Origin: Nitrospirota bacterium | GTDB lineage: Bacteria; Nitrospirota; Nitrospiria; Nitrospirales; Nitrospiraceae | Direction of reading: 5' to 3' | Assembly: GCA_016219645.1 (NCBI GenBank) | Contig: JACRLR010000018.1 | Location: 62,001 to 126,000 of the forward strand | DNA length: 64,000 nt | Shown: positions 8,125-17,832 of the stretch, one piece after another | Numbering within the stretch: the first letter of the stretch is position 1 | Layout: each line of letters begins with the position of its first letter | Notes under the pieces: model-generated | Told to the model about the DNA's origin: nothing | Database searches by the model: none | What the model saw: the letters and a program-made list of their open reading frames with translations, nothing else | Position numbers and translations under genes: made by a program

Positions 8125-9836
8125 CTTCCGGCCCTTCTCGCGGTCGCCGCTACGTCATGTTGCTCCTACTCCTCTGTGGGTTCGGGATTATTTTATTTCG
8201 ACTGGTCACGCTCCAAGTGCTTCAAGCTGCGGAACTCACGGCGCGAGCTGATCGCCAACATCAAAAGACTGTGTCCTTCGAAGGGGCCAGAGGCACAGTG
8301 TCGGATCGGCATGGCAAGGTGCTCGCGATGAATGTGGAGGTGCCGTCTGTGTTTGGCATCCCGGCGTCGCTTGAGAGCCCGTCGGTCATTGCCCGTACGC
8401 TATCGCCGGTGCTCAATATTCGAAGCACTGAGCTCGAAAGAAAGCTCCGGCAAGACAAGAGCTTCGTATGGTTGGCGCGAAAGGTCGAGCCTGAACAAGG
8501 TCGCCAGCTTGGACAATTGTCGTTGAACGGCATCGGTGTGGTGATGGAGGGCCGGCGGTTTTATCCCAAAGGTCCGTTGCTGGCCCATGTCCTCGGATTT
8601 TCCGGTATGGATGGCCAAGGGCTTGAGGGGCTCGAGCGCCGGTACGACTCGCATCTGCTTGGAGAAAAGCGCGTCACCGTGTTGCAGCGCGATGCATTAG
8701 GCCGAACGGTTTTCCCTAAAGGTTTGACGGAGCAAGTGCCCGCACCCGGACATTCCCTGACGCTCACCGTGGACGAGGTCATTCAATACATTGCAGAAAA
8801 AGAACTCGAGGAGGCCGTCACTCAGTCCCGCGCAAAGTCCGGGACTGTCATCGTCATGGAGCCACAATCGGGAGCGATTCTTGCGCTCGCCATCAGCCCG
8901 AGATTCGATCCAAATGTCGTCGCTGCGTTAACACCTGATCGGTGGCGCAATCGCGCGCTCACGGATACGTACGAGCCTGGGTCGACCATGAAAATCGTGG
9001 TTGCGGCTGCGGCGCTCGAGGAAAAAGTGATGACGCCAGACTCCTTGGTATTCGGTGAAAACGGCCGCATGGTGATCGCGAACACGACCATTCACGACCA
9101 TGAAAAACAGGGATGGATGACATTCTCCGAAGTGATCCAAAAATCCAGCAACATCGGCACAGCCAAAGCCGGAATGGCTCTTGGAGAGCTGCGGCTCTAT
9201 CGCTACCTCCAAGCATTCGGATTCGGCCAACGCACCGAGGTCGATTTGCCGGGTGAAGTACAGGGACTTTTGAAGGCTCCCAAAGACTGGGGACGCCGGT
9301 CGCTGGCATCCATTTCGATGGGGCAGGAAGTCGGGGTGACACCTCTCCAAATGGTGTCGGCAGTCGCGACCCTCGCCAACGGCGGCGTGATGATGAAGCC
9401 CTATGTGGTGTCCGAGATTCGCGATGAGAAAGGGCGCTTGCTCAAGGAAGTTCTCCCGCAAGTAAAACGGCGTGTCGTGTCACCGGACACGGCCAGGATG
9501 ATGACGACGATGTTGGAGGGTGTCGTCACGAATGGGACTGGGGCGAAGGGGGCTATTCCAGGATTTCGCGTGGCGGGCAAAACCGGGACCGCGCAAAAGA
9601 TCGATCCGCGAACCGGAGCCTATTCATCCACGCAGTTCGTCGGGTCATTTGTCGGGTTTGTGCCGGCAGAGGCTCCGCGTTTGGCGATGATCGTGATTCT
9701 TGATGAACCTCAAGGAGAGGCTTGGGGTGGGACCGTGGCAGCACCCGTCTTTAGGCGTGTTGGGGAGCAGGTGCTCAATTACCTCGGTGTGTCGAGAGAA
9801 GACACTGTGAAAATCGCACTGGCAATGAAGGACTAA
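8121..9836 (+). CDS. ftsI: Peptidoglycan D,D-transpeptidase FtsI / penicillin-binding protein 2
   Basis: A 571-residue class B penicillin-binding protein, the septal transpeptidase. A single N-terminal membrane helix is followed by a PBP dimerisation domain and a transpeptidase domain with STMK (about residue 288), SSN (about 342) and KTGTAQK (about 487), all catalytic motifs intact. No PASTA domains follow, unlike SpoVD-type proteins of Gram-positives. The start is GTG, overlapping the ftsL stop by 4 nt. It works with FtsW, encoded further down the cluster. Confidence 0.96.
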   Translation: MTSGPSRGRRYVMLLLLLCGFGIILFRLVTLQVLQAAELTARADRQHQKTVSFEGARGTVSDRHGKVLAMNVEVPSVFGIPASLESPSVIARTLSPVLNIRSTELERKLRQDKSFVWLARKVEPEQGRQLGQLSLNGIGVVMEGRRFYPKGPLLAHVLGFSGMDGQGLEGLERRYDSHLLGEKRVTVLQRDALGRTVFPKGLTEQVPAPGHSLTLTVDEVIQYIAEKELEEAVTQSRAKSGTVIVMEPQSGAILALAISPRFDPNVVAALTPDRWRNRALTDTYEPGSTMKIVVAAAALEEKVMTPDSLVFGENGRMVIANTTIHDHEKQGWMTFSEVIQKSSNIGTAKAGMALGELRLYRYLQAFGFGQRTEVDLPGEVQGLLKAPKDWGRRSLASISMGQEVGVTPLQMVSAVATLANGGVMMKPYVVSEIRDEKGRLLKEVLPQVKRRVVSPDTARMMTTMLEGVVTNGTGAKGAIPGFRVAGKTGTAQKIDPRTGAYSSTQFVGSFVGFVPAEAPRLAMIVILDEPQGEAWGGTVAAPVFRRVGEQVLNYLGVSREDTVKIALAMKD

Positions 9837-9844
9837 AGGCGGCC

Positions 9845-11362
9845 ATGGCGCACGATCCCGTCACGATCAAGCAATTGCTCGCCGCACTCCGTGGGCACGT
9901 CGAGATTTTGGAGCAGCGAGGCGATGCGAGCGGTCTAGTCCATGCCATTACAGACGATTCGAGAGCCGTGACGAGGGGGAGCCTATTTGTTGCGGTCAAG
10001 GGTGAGCGTGTCGATGGCCATGGATTTATCGACCAGGCGATCAAGGCGGGAGCGGTTGGGGTGATTGCCCAGTCGTCTGTGCCTTCGGGGGCATTGCCCT
10101 TTGTGCAGGTGGCTGATTCGCGCAAAGCGCTCGGGCTTCTCGGCAGCCGATTTCATGGAAATCCATCTGCCCGTCTCAAGATGATTGGCGTCACCGGCAC
10201 GAATGGGAAGACGACGACAACCTATCTCTGTAAAGCGTTATTGGAAGGGGTCGGCCAGCGGGTGGGGTTGATCGGCACAGTGGGGTACCAGATCGGACAG
10301 GAATCACTTCCGGCTTCTCACACAACGCCCGGCGCACTGGATCTTCAAGAACTCTTGTCAAGGATGGTCGAAAGCGGACTCACTGCCGCGGTGATGGAAG
10401 TGTCGTCCCATGCCCTTGCGTTAGACCGGACCTCCGGCTGCGAGTACGACCTGGCGGTGTTCACGAACCTCACGCAGGATCATCTAGACTTTCATCATAC
10501 GATGGATGAGTACTTTGAAGCGAAGTTGCGCCTGTTTACCGGATTGGCCGGGGGACAGAAGGCTGGGAAACGTGCATTCGTCAATATGGACGATCCGCGT
10601 GGGAGTGCGGTTCTGGCAGCCTGTTCTGTGCCAGTCTGGAGGTATGCCATTCAGAACCGAGCCGATCTCCGGGCAGAACGAGTGCGCCTGTCGCTTGCCG
10701 GGACCACTTTCTCTGCTGCGACTCCCGCGGGCACGTTTACCGTCGAGAGCCGATTGGTCGGAGAGCACAACATCTACAACTTGCTGGGGGCGATTGGCGT
10801 GGCACTGCAGGAAGGGGCGACGCCCGATCAGATCTGCGAAGCGACCGCCCATATCACCAATGTCCCTGGTCGCTTCGAGCGGGTGTCTTCCGGGCAAAAT
10901 TTTACCGTCGTCGTCGATTATGCCCATACAGAAGATGCACTCCTCAGATTGTTGACGGCGGCCCACACGTTGAAGGCCGGTCGGATCATTACTGTCTTCG
11001 GCTGTGGAGGTGACCGGGATCGAGGGAAGCGGCCCAAGATGGGTCGCGCCGCCGTGGAATACAGCGATGTGGTGGTCTTGACTTCCGATAATCCTCGAAC
11101 CGAGGACCCCATGGCAATTCTGCGTGAGGTAGAGGTTGGCGTGCGGGATGCGTTAGCACGGCGAGGCCATGTGCAGTATCACTTGGTACCGGACCGGCGT
11201 GAAGCGATCGGTGTTGCCATCCGCGAGGCGCACGCCGGCGATATGGTGCTCATTGCCGGAAAGGGTCATGAAGATTATCAAATTATCGGCACCAAGAAGT
11301 TTCATTTTGACGATCGCGAAGTGGCGCGCGAAGCGATTCAGCAATTGCGGGATTGTGCGTGA
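9845..11362 (+). CDS. murE: UDP-N-acetylmuramoyl-tripeptide synthetase MurE, meso-DAP type
   Basis: A 505-residue cytoplasmic ATP-dependent ligase adding the third amino acid to UDP-MurNAc-L-Ala-D-Glu. The P-loop GVTGTNGKTTTT is near residues 114-125. The DNPR motif near residues 415-418 is the signature for meso-diaminopimelate rather than lysine, consistent with a Gram-negative wall. Mur-ligase features such as EVSSHAL and GCGGDRDRGKRPKM are present. It starts 8 nt after ftsI. Confidence 0.97.
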   Translation: MAHDPVTIKQLLAALRGHVEILEQRGDASGLVHAITDDSRAVTRGSLFVAVKGERVDGHGFIDQAIKAGAVGVIAQSSVPSGALPFVQVADSRKALGLLGSRFHGNPSARLKMIGVTGTNGKTTTTYLCKALLEGVGQRVGLIGTVGYQIGQESLPASHTTPGALDLQELLSRMVESGLTAAVMEVSSHALALDRTSGCEYDLAVFTNLTQDHLDFHHTMDEYFEAKLRLFTGLAGGQKAGKRAFVNMDDPRGSAVLAACSVPVWRYAIQNRADLRAERVRLSLAGTTFSAATPAGTFTVESRLVGEHNIYNLLGAIGVALQEGATPDQICEATAHITNVPGRFERVSSGQNFTVVVDYAHTEDALLRLLTAAHTLKAGRIITVFGCGGDRDRGKRPKMGRAAVEYSDVVVLTSDNPRTEDPMAILREVEVGVRDALARRGHVQYHLVPDRREAIGVAIREAHAGDMVLIAGKGHEDYQIIGTKKFHFDDREVAREAIQQLRDCA

Positions 11363-11403
11363 AAGCCCAAGCCACGGTCGGGATCGCACAGGATGAGGAA
11401 TCG

Positions 11404-12858
11404 ATGGGACTCTTTACAGTCGAGGAAATACGAGAAGTCATCAGCGTGAAAGTCCTCGCTGGACCGGACTCCTTCTCGGGGAAGCACCTGATCAGACAGA
11501 TCAGTACTGATTCCAGGTCAGTTCGGCGCGGTGATCTATTTGTCGCGCTCAGAGGCGACCGTTACGACGGTCATGAGTTTGTGCCTGCCGCGCTTGCTCA
11601 GGGCGCAGCCGGAGCCATCGTTCACGATCAATACCGCCTTCCGCCTGGCTCTGCAGCGGTACGCAAGGTCGACAGGCAACCCGTGCCCTTTCTCTTCGGA
11701 GTGCGTGACCCCCTATTTGCTTACCAACAATTGGCGACCCATTATCGCAGTCGGTTCCATATCCCTATCATGGCAGTGACTGGGAGCAACGGCAAGACGA
11801 CGACGAAAGATATGGTAGCGGCGGTGCTGGCCCAGCGGTGGCCGGTGTTGAAGACAGATGGGAATCTCAACAATCGGATCGGCGTACCGGCGACTCTTTT
11901 ACGGCTCACGACTCGCCATCATGCGGCTGTCATTGAGATGGGGGTGGATCAGCAGGGGCAGACGACCAGACTCTGTGAGATTGTGAAGCCTACGATCGGG
12001 TTAATTACCAATATCGGCCCCGATCATCTCGAATTTTTTGGAAGTATGGAGGGGTCGGCACAGGCCAAGGCGGAACTGTTGGATATGCTTCCTGCCGATG
12101 GCACGGCGATTCTCAACGCCGACGATCACTACTTTGGCTACCTCGCTGCGCGTGCACAATGCCGTGTTCTGTCGTTCGGATTTTCGGAGATGGCTGATGT
12201 CCGAGCGAGCGAGGTCACGTTCGATGTTCGCCAGGGAACGGCCTTTCGCTTGCACCTCCCTGGGAAAAGCCGCCCCACCGCTATTCGAATCAAGGTCCAT
12301 GGTACTCACAACGTCACCAACGCGCTCGCAGCCGCAGCAGTCGGCGCTGCGCTGGCCCTGTCCGGTTCGATGATCGCCCAAGGGCTAGGCCGATTCCGTC
12401 CTGCCGCGATGCGATCGCAGGTCGTGACCCATCATGGTGTCCATATCATCAATGATTGTTACAACGCCAACCCTGCTTCGATGAGGGCCGCGCTCCAATT
12501 GCTGGCCCAGTGGAGTCCCGCACGCGAACGGATTGCCGTGTTGGGAGACATGTTGGAGCTTGGCCCTGAAACCAGGCAGATGCACCGAGACGTTGGACAG
12601 TTTCTCGCTACGCAGGGGCTGTCGCGGTTGATCGTCTGCGGGACGCTGGGCCAGGATATCGCAGAGGGGGCCCGGAGGGGCGGTATGGCAGGTTCGCAGA
12701 TCGACGAAGTAGTCGATGCAGCCGCCGCGGCTGATCACCTCAAGAAGCTTGTACGGCAAGGTGATGTCGTGTTGGTGAAAGCCTCTCGCGGATTGAAACT
12801 GGAACAGGTTGTACAGGTTCTGATGGGGATGAGGGCAGTCATCAAACGGGCCTCGTAA
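11404..12858 (+). CDS. murF: UDP-N-acetylmuramoyl-tripeptide--D-alanyl-D-alanine ligase MurF
   Basis: Adds D-Ala-D-Ala to complete the UDP-MurNAc-pentapeptide. From the ATG at 11404 it is 484 residues, with N-terminal ISTDSRSVRRGDLFVALRG, P-loop VTGSNGKTTTKDM near residue 122 and NDCYNANPASM in the C-terminal domain. I chose 11404 because AGGATGAGGA precedes it and the family usually begins close to an FTxEEI-like segment. A GTG at 11359 overlapping the murE stop (GTGA) is an in-frame alternative giving 15 more residues. Confidence 0.94.
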   Translation: MGLFTVEEIREVISVKVLAGPDSFSGKHLIRQISTDSRSVRRGDLFVALRGDRYDGHEFVPAALAQGAAGAIVHDQYRLPPGSAAVRKVDRQPVPFLFGVRDPLFAYQQLATHYRSRFHIPIMAVTGSNGKTTTKDMVAAVLAQRWPVLKTDGNLNNRIGVPATLLRLTTRHHAAVIEMGVDQQGQTTRLCEIVKPTIGLITNIGPDHLEFFGSMEGSAQAKAELLDMLPADGTAILNADDHYFGYLAARAQCRVLSFGFSEMADVRASEVTFDVRQGTAFRLHLPGKSRPTAIRIKVHGTHNVTNALAAAAVGAALALSGSMIAQGLGRFRPAAMRSQVVTHHGVHIINDCYNANPASMRAALQLLAQWSPARERIAVLGDMLELGPETRQMHRDVGQFLATQGLSRLIVCGTLGQDIAEGARRGGMAGSQIDEVVDAAAAADHLKKLVRQGDVVLVKASRGLKLEQVVQVLMGMRAVIKRAS

Positions 12859-12924
12859 GGAGCGGAGCCATTTCCATGCAAAAGTCGGCCGGGCGGACAG
12901 GCTCATTGTTAAGGTAAAGGCGGC

Positions 12925-14001
12925 ATGCTCTACAACTGGCTGTATCCATTTCATACGGACTATTCGTTTCTGAACGTCTTTCGGTATTTGAGCTTCCGCA
13001 TAATCTATGCGGCGGTGACGGCGTTCTTGATCGCCTTTGTGCTGGCCCCACGGGTAATCAAGAAGTTGCAAAGCATGAAGCTGGGACAGCAGATTCGCGA
13101 CGACGGTCCTAAGAGTCATTTGGCGAAGAGCGGCACGCCTACCATGGGTGGGATACTTATTCTCTTCGCTGTGGTCCTGTCGACGCTCCTCTGGGCAGAC
13201 ATCGCGAAGCCCTATGTCTGGCTCGTGCTTGCCGCCATGTTGGGGTTCGGAGCGATCGGATTTGCGGATGACTATCTCAAGTTCATCAAGGCTCAATCGA
13301 AGGGATTGTCGGCGGCGCAGAAATTTACGGCACAAGTGGCTCTGGCCTTGGCGATTGCGTTGGCCCTCTATTTCATGCCCGGCTATTCAACCAAGCTCAG
13401 CATCCCATTTTTCAAGAATTTCGTTCCCGATCTCGGCTGGTTCTATGTCGTCTTTGCCGTAGTGGTGATTGTCGGGAGTTCCAATGCCGTCAATCTGACC
13501 GATGGTCTCGATGGATTGGCGATCGGACCGGTCATGATCACGGCCCTGGCCTATACGATCGTGGCCTATGTTGTCGGTCATCGACTCATGTCGGACTATC
13601 TGCTCATTCAGCATATCGAAGGCGCTGGTGAGCTTGCGGTGTTCACCGCAGCCATCTTGGGAGCGAGTCTGGGATTTCTGTGGTTCAACACCTATCCGGC
13701 CTCCGTGTTCATGGGGGATGTCGGTTCGCTTCCCCTGGGAGCGGCGCTGGGCACGGTTGCAGTGATCAGCAAGCATGAGCTGCTTCTCCTGATGGTCGGT
13801 GGGGTATTTGTGATTGAAGCGGTCTCGGTCATTTTTCAGGTGCTCTCATTCAAATCGCGGGGGAAACGTATTTTTCTCATGGCACCCATCCACCATCACT
13901 TTGAGATGAAAGGATGGGAGGAGCCGAAGGTTGTCGTGCGTTTGTGGATTATCGCCATCTTATTAGCCTTGTTGAGCCTGAGTACCTTAAAGCTCCGGTG
14001 A
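12925..14001 (+). CDS. mraY: Phospho-N-acetylmuramoyl-pentapeptide transferase MraY
   Basis: A 358-residue polytopic membrane enzyme that moves phospho-MurNAc-pentapeptide onto undecaprenyl phosphate to make lipid I. Signatures are [13 protein letters not shown] near residues 66-78, FADDYLK near 113-119, [13 protein letters not shown] near 191-203 and the [12 protein letters not shown] loop near the C-terminus. The length is typical. It has a short purine-rich site (AAAGG) and follows murF by 66 nt; murD begins 4 nt after it. Confidence 0.97.
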   Translation: MLYNWLYPFHTDYSFLNVFRYLSFRIIYAAVTAFLIAFVLAPRVIKKLQSMKLGQQIRDDGPKSHLAKSGTPTMGGILILFAVVLSTLLWADIAKPYVWLVLAAMLGFGAIGFADDYLKFIKAQSKGLSAAQKFTAQVALALAIALALYFMPGYSTKLSIPFFKNFVPDLGWFYVVFAVVVIVGSSNAVNLTDGLDGLAIGPVMITALAYTIVAYVVGHRLMSDYLLIQHIEGAGELAVFTAAILGASLGFLWFNTYPASVFMGDVGSLPLGAALGTVAVISKHELLLLMVGGVFVIEAVSVIFQVLSFKSRGKRIFLMAPIHHHFEMKGWEEPKVVVRLWIIAILLALLSLSTLKLR

Positions 14002-14005
14002 TCAT

Positions 14006-15415
14006 ATGGTGGGGGAAGCGGCTGTGGAACTCGCTGGAGCACGTGTCACGGTCATGGGACTTGCCAGGAGTGGCGTGTCGGCTTGCCGGTTGCTTCAGGC
14101 GGCGGGAGCACGTGTGACGGTGGCCGATCGGAAGGAATCGGGGGAACTGACGTCAGTCCTCGGGGCCATCGACCGTGATCATGTCAGTGTGAGCGTCGGG
14201 GCGGGTTACGAATCGTCGCTCGATGAAGCGGATCTGGTAGTAATCAGCCCCGGAATATCTTATCGGCTGGGCCCGATCGAAGCGGTGCGTCGGCGTGGCG
14301 TGAAGGTGATCAGCGAATTGGAGTTGGCCTCGCAGTTCCTCCGAAGCCCGCTCCTTGCTGTTACGGGTACCAATGGCAAGAGCACAACCGTGACTTTGAT
14401 CGGAAAGTTTCTCGCAGAGAGCGGTCAGCGGGCCTTTGTCGGCGGCAATTTGGGTATTGCCTTGAGCGATGCGGCGGTAGAAGACCTTTACGCCAGCCAG
14501 TCAGGGAAGCCGAGCCCGTATGACTATCTTGTCGTGGAGGTCTCCAGTTTTCAGCTCGAGACGATCGACCGGTTCCATCCCTGGATTGCTTCCTTGCTCA
14601 ACGTGACGGTCGATCACCAGGACCGGTATGAGTCGCTGGATGAATACGTCGCGGCGAAACAGCGGATCTTCGAGAATCAAACCGCGTCCGACTTCGCCCT
14701 GTTCAACCTTGACGATGAGCGGGTGGCCGCACTGCGGCAGCGTGTCCGCGCAAAGCACCTCGGGTTTGCGATTGCGTCGAAGATCGGGGCTGATCTATCG
14801 GGAGGAACCTACCTCGAAGGCGACCGGATCGTGACGACGGTGACCGGTATACGGCAGGAGATTTGTCGTCGAAGCGAGATTCGTCTCATCGGCAATCACA
14901 ACGTGGGCAATGTCATGGCGGCCACGACCTATGCCGTGCTGTGTGGATGTCCTCTGGACGCGATTCGTCGAGTGCTCACGACGTTTCCTGGGCTCGAACA
15001 TGCCCTTGAGATTGTCCGTGAACGTCGAGGAGTTCGGTTCGTCAACGATTCGAAGGGCACGAATGTCGATGCCACGCTCAAAGCGCTGGAGAGTATCGAT
15101 CAACCGATCTGGCTCATTGCCGGTGGACGGGATAAAGGTGGTGACTTTTCTCGACTTACCTGGGCGATCAGCCGACGGGTGACGCGCGTGATTCTGATAG
15201 GAGAAGCGGCACCGCTGCTGCGACTGGCTTGGGCGGGTGCCGCCACGATAACTGATGCAGCTACCTTGCGGGACGCTGTGGATCTTGCAGCGCAGGAAGC
15301 ATCACCGGGTGACGTCGTGTTGTTGTCTCCAGCCTGTGCCAGTTTCGACATGTTTGCGGACTATCAAGACCGTGGTCGGCAATTCAAGGCATTGGTCCAT
15401 GCCTTGCCGGCGTGA
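14006..15415 (+). CDS. murD: UDP-N-acetylmuramoylalanine--D-glutamate ligase MurD
   Basis: A 469-residue Mur ligase adding D-glutamate to UDP-MurNAc-L-Ala. The N-terminus holds the Rossmann-like [14 protein letters not shown] stretch, followed by P-loop [15 protein letters not shown] near residue 117 and [16 protein letters not shown] near 348. It starts 4 nt after mraY and ends 32 nt before ftsW. Length is slightly above the usual 440-450. Confidence 0.96.
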   Translation: MVGEAAVELAGARVTVMGLARSGVSACRLLQAAGARVTVADRKESGELTSVLGAIDRDHVSVSVGAGYESSLDEADLVVISPGISYRLGPIEAVRRRGVKVISELELASQFLRSPLLAVTGTNGKSTTVTLIGKFLAESGQRAFVGGNLGIALSDAAVEDLYASQSGKPSPYDYLVVEVSSFQLETIDRFHPWIASLLNVTVDHQDRYESLDEYVAAKQRIFENQTASDFALFNLDDERVAALRQRVRAKHLGFAIASKIGADLSGGTYLEGDRIVTTVTGIRQEICRRSEIRLIGNHNVGNVMAATTYAVLCGCPLDAIRRVLTTFPGLEHALEIVRERRGVRFVNDSKGTNVDATLKALESIDQPIWLIAGGRDKGGDFSRLTWAISRRVTRVILIGEAAPLLRLAWAGAATITDAATLRDAVDLAAQEASPGDVVLLSPACASFDMFADYQDRGRQFKALVHALPA

Positions 15416-15447
15416 CGTGCAAGGCGAGGGAGGGGTGGCTCTGAGCA

Positions 15448-16644
15448 ATGGCGAATCGATCAGCCGGGACTCTGGCGCTTCCATGGTCACAGACCAATCA
15501 ACGATCGGGCAAGCAGCGCGTAGCGTCGGACCATACTCTGCTTGTGGTCACCATGATCCTGGCGTTGGTCGGACTCGTCATGGTGTTCAGCGCGAGCGCG
15601 ATTGTGGCAGGCAACCGGTTCCAGGATTCCGGGTTTTTTCTGAAGCGGCAGATCGCCTGGCTCGCATTCGGCCTTGTGTTGATGCAGCTTGCGTCACGCA
15701 TCGATTACACGTTGTGGAAGAAGCTCTCCATTCCGATGCTGGCATGCATGTTGCTCCTTCTCGTCTTGGTGCTGGTGCCATCGCTTGGTGTGTCAGCGAA
15801 GGGGGCGAGGCGATGGTTGCGGTTAGGGCCTCTTTCGGTTCAACCGGCGGAGATGGTCAAGCTCGTGGCGGTCATCTTCATGGCAGCGTATCTGACCAGA
15901 AAAGGAGACAAGATTACATTGTTTCGCAACGGCCTTCTGCCGGCCCTGATCGTGATCGGCCTGCTGAGCGGGCTGGTCTTGCTCGAACCGGATTTGGGGA
16001 CGGTCCTGGTGCTGGGACTGGTGACGGTCGGCATGTGTTTTCTCGCCGGGGCACGGATCTCCCATCTCTTGGCCATAGGCCTCTGCGCCATTCCGATCGT
16101 GCTTGTGCTGGTCCTTGGTTCGAGTTATCGACGCCAACGGCTCATGACCTTTCTGGCTCCATGGAAAGATGCGTCGGATGCCGGCTTCCAAATCACGCAA
16201 TCCTTCTTGGCCTTCGGCAGCGGCGGTCCGTTCGGAGTGGGCTTGGGAGAGGGCAAACAAAAGCTCTACTTTCTTCCGGAGGCGCATACAGACTTTGTGC
16301 TGGCGCTGGTCGGCGAAGAACTGGGGTTCATCGGAACCGCCGTTGTGACTCTGCTGTTTGCATTTTTTGTGTGGCGGGGGTTTCAGATCGCTGCGCGTGC
16401 CCGGGTGCCGTTCGGCCGTTATCTGGGCATGGGCATTACTCTATTGATCGGAGGCCAGGCGTTGGTGAACGCGGCGGTCGTGACAGGGCTGTTGCCGACC
16501 AAAGGGCTCACCCTGCCCTTCGTCAGCTACGGAGGGTCGTCATTGGTGGTCAGTCTGACGGGAGTGGGTATTCTGCTCAGTATCTCCCGCGACCGGCATG
16601 CCGGTGGGCCTCGGGGTGGACGTGGTGGGTCGGATCACGAATGA
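15448..16644 (+). CDS. ftsW: Peptidoglycan glycosyltransferase FtsW (SEDS family)
   Basis: A 398-residue membrane protein with about ten helices. It polymerises lipid II at the septum together with FtsI. SEDS features include VFSASAIVAGNRFQD near the first helix, GARRWLRLGPLSVQPAEMVKL near residues 110-130, EAHTDFVLALVGEELGFIG near 278-296 and LPFVSYGGSS near 354-363. A cytoplasmic N-terminal extension of about 30 polar residues precedes helix 1. The stop overlaps the murG start. Confidence 0.95.
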   Translation: MANRSAGTLALPWSQTNQRSGKQRVASDHTLLVVTMILALVGLVMVFSASAIVAGNRFQDSGFFLKRQIAWLAFGLVLMQLASRIDYTLWKKLSIPMLACMLLLLVLVLVPSLGVSAKGARRWLRLGPLSVQPAEMVKLVAVIFMAAYLTRKGDKITLFRNGLLPALIVIGLLSGLVLLEPDLGTVLVLGLVTVGMCFLAGARISHLLAIGLCAIPIVLVLVLGSSYRRQRLMTFLAPWKDASDAGFQITQSFLAFGSGGPFGVGLGEGKQKLYFLPEAHTDFVLALVGEELGFIGTAVVTLLFAFFVWRGFQIAARARVPFGRYLGMGITLLIGGQALVNAAVVTGLLPTKGLTLPFVSYGGSSLVVSLTGVGILLSISRDRHAGGPRGGRGGSDHE

Positions 16645-17768
16645 TGATCGTCATTGCAGCAGGAGGAACTGGTGGCCATCTCTATCCGGCTGTGGCCTTG
16701 GCGCGAGAATTTCTCCGGCGCGACCCCACGACAACGGTCCTCTTCGTGGGGACCGCTCGCGGGCTTGAATCGAATGTGCTCAACCACGAGGGATTCGACC
16801 TGGCCTTGATCAGCGCCAAGCCGGTAATGGGCAAGGGGCTGTGGGGGGTAGTGGCAGGCTTGTGCGCTCTGCCGGTGAGCTTAGGGCAGTGTCTACGGAT
16901 ACTGAAGGTGAGACGGGCGGATCTAGTCATCGGGGTTGGCGGGTACACAAGTCCCATGATGATTCTTGCTGCCGCATTGAAAGGGGTGGTGCGCGTGATT
17001 CTTGAACCCAATGCGAATCCTGGCATGGCCAACAAAGCGGTAGGTCCGCTTGCGCATCGGGTTTTTCTCGCGTTCGAGTCGGCGGCTGACTCGTTCAATC
17101 CTTCGAAGGTGCGTGTAGTAGGGACCCCGATTCGTAAGGCGTTCCTTGAGGGTGATTACCGGGGCCGTGAGAAATCGAGGCCGCTTCATCTTTTGGTTTT
17201 CGGCGGGAGTCAGGGAGCGAAGGCGGTGAATACGGCGGTGATGGAAGCGTTGTCCGAACTGATGGCGCAGCTGCCACAGCTCACAGTCACTCATCAGACC
17301 GGCGAGTCGGATCATGCGCGGGTGGCTGAGGCCTATCGTCTCGCCGGCGTCGAGTCACGGGTTGAGGCCGTGCGATTCCTCTACGATATGCCCGCGTCGT
17401 TGCGGGAGGCGGATCTGGTCATCGCGAGAGCCGGAGCCATGACAGTGGCCGAGCTCACAGCCTGTGGAAAGCCGGCCATCCTGATTCCTCTGCCGTCGGC
17501 TATCTATGACCACCAGACGAAAAATGCCAGGGTGATGGAGGCGGCAGGGGGGGCCGTGCTGCTCCCGCAATCTACGCTCACAGGGTCCGTGTTGGCTCGC
17601 ACAGTGGCAGGCCTTCTCGGGGATCCGGAGCGATTGCGAGGCATGGGAGAGGCCAGTCTGTCGATGAGACGAATAGATGCGGCCGAGGCGATCGTTCGCG
17701 AATGTTACCTACTCATGGGGGGGCATCATGATGTCAACCACTCTGTTGGAGCGGAAGGGATCCGATGA
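16641..17768 (+). CDS. murG: UDP-GlcNAc--lipid I N-acetylglucosaminyltransferase MurG
   Basis: Makes lipid II from lipid I at the inner face of the membrane. The 375-residue protein begins MMIVIAAGGTGGHLYPA, the acceptor-binding glycine loop, and carries VFGGSQGAKAVN near residue 190 and the donor site ARAGAMTVAELTACGKPAILIP near 262-283. The ATG overlaps the ftsW stop (ATGA); a second ATG follows directly. The same frame stays open far upstream through murD and ftsW, but only this part is coding. Confidence 0.96.
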   Translation: MMIVIAAGGTGGHLYPAVALAREFLRRDPTTTVLFVGTARGLESNVLNHEGFDLALISAKPVMGKGLWGVVAGLCALPVSLGQCLRILKVRRADLVIGVGGYTSPMMILAAALKGVVRVILEPNANPGMANKAVGPLAHRVFLAFESAADSFNPSKVRVVGTPIRKAFLEGDYRGREKSRPLHLLVFGGSQGAKAVNTAVMEALSELMAQLPQLTVTHQTGESDHARVAEAYRLAGVESRVEAVRFLYDMPASLREADLVIARAGAMTVAELTACGKPAILIPLPSAIYDHQTKNARVMEAAGGAVLLPQSTLTGSVLARTVAGLLGDPERLRGMGEASLSMRRIDAAEAIVRECYLLMGGHHDVNHSVGAEGIR

Positions 17769-17832
17769 AATTGGGCAACGCAGACAGGATTCACAATCAC
17801 ATCCCCTGGTCGGTGGAGTAAGGCGCGCATCG

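Noticed and set aside
15255-16640. Long frame running through murD and ftsW into murG
   Set aside because: Only the part from 16641 codes for MurG; the upstream part is out of frame with two clear genes.
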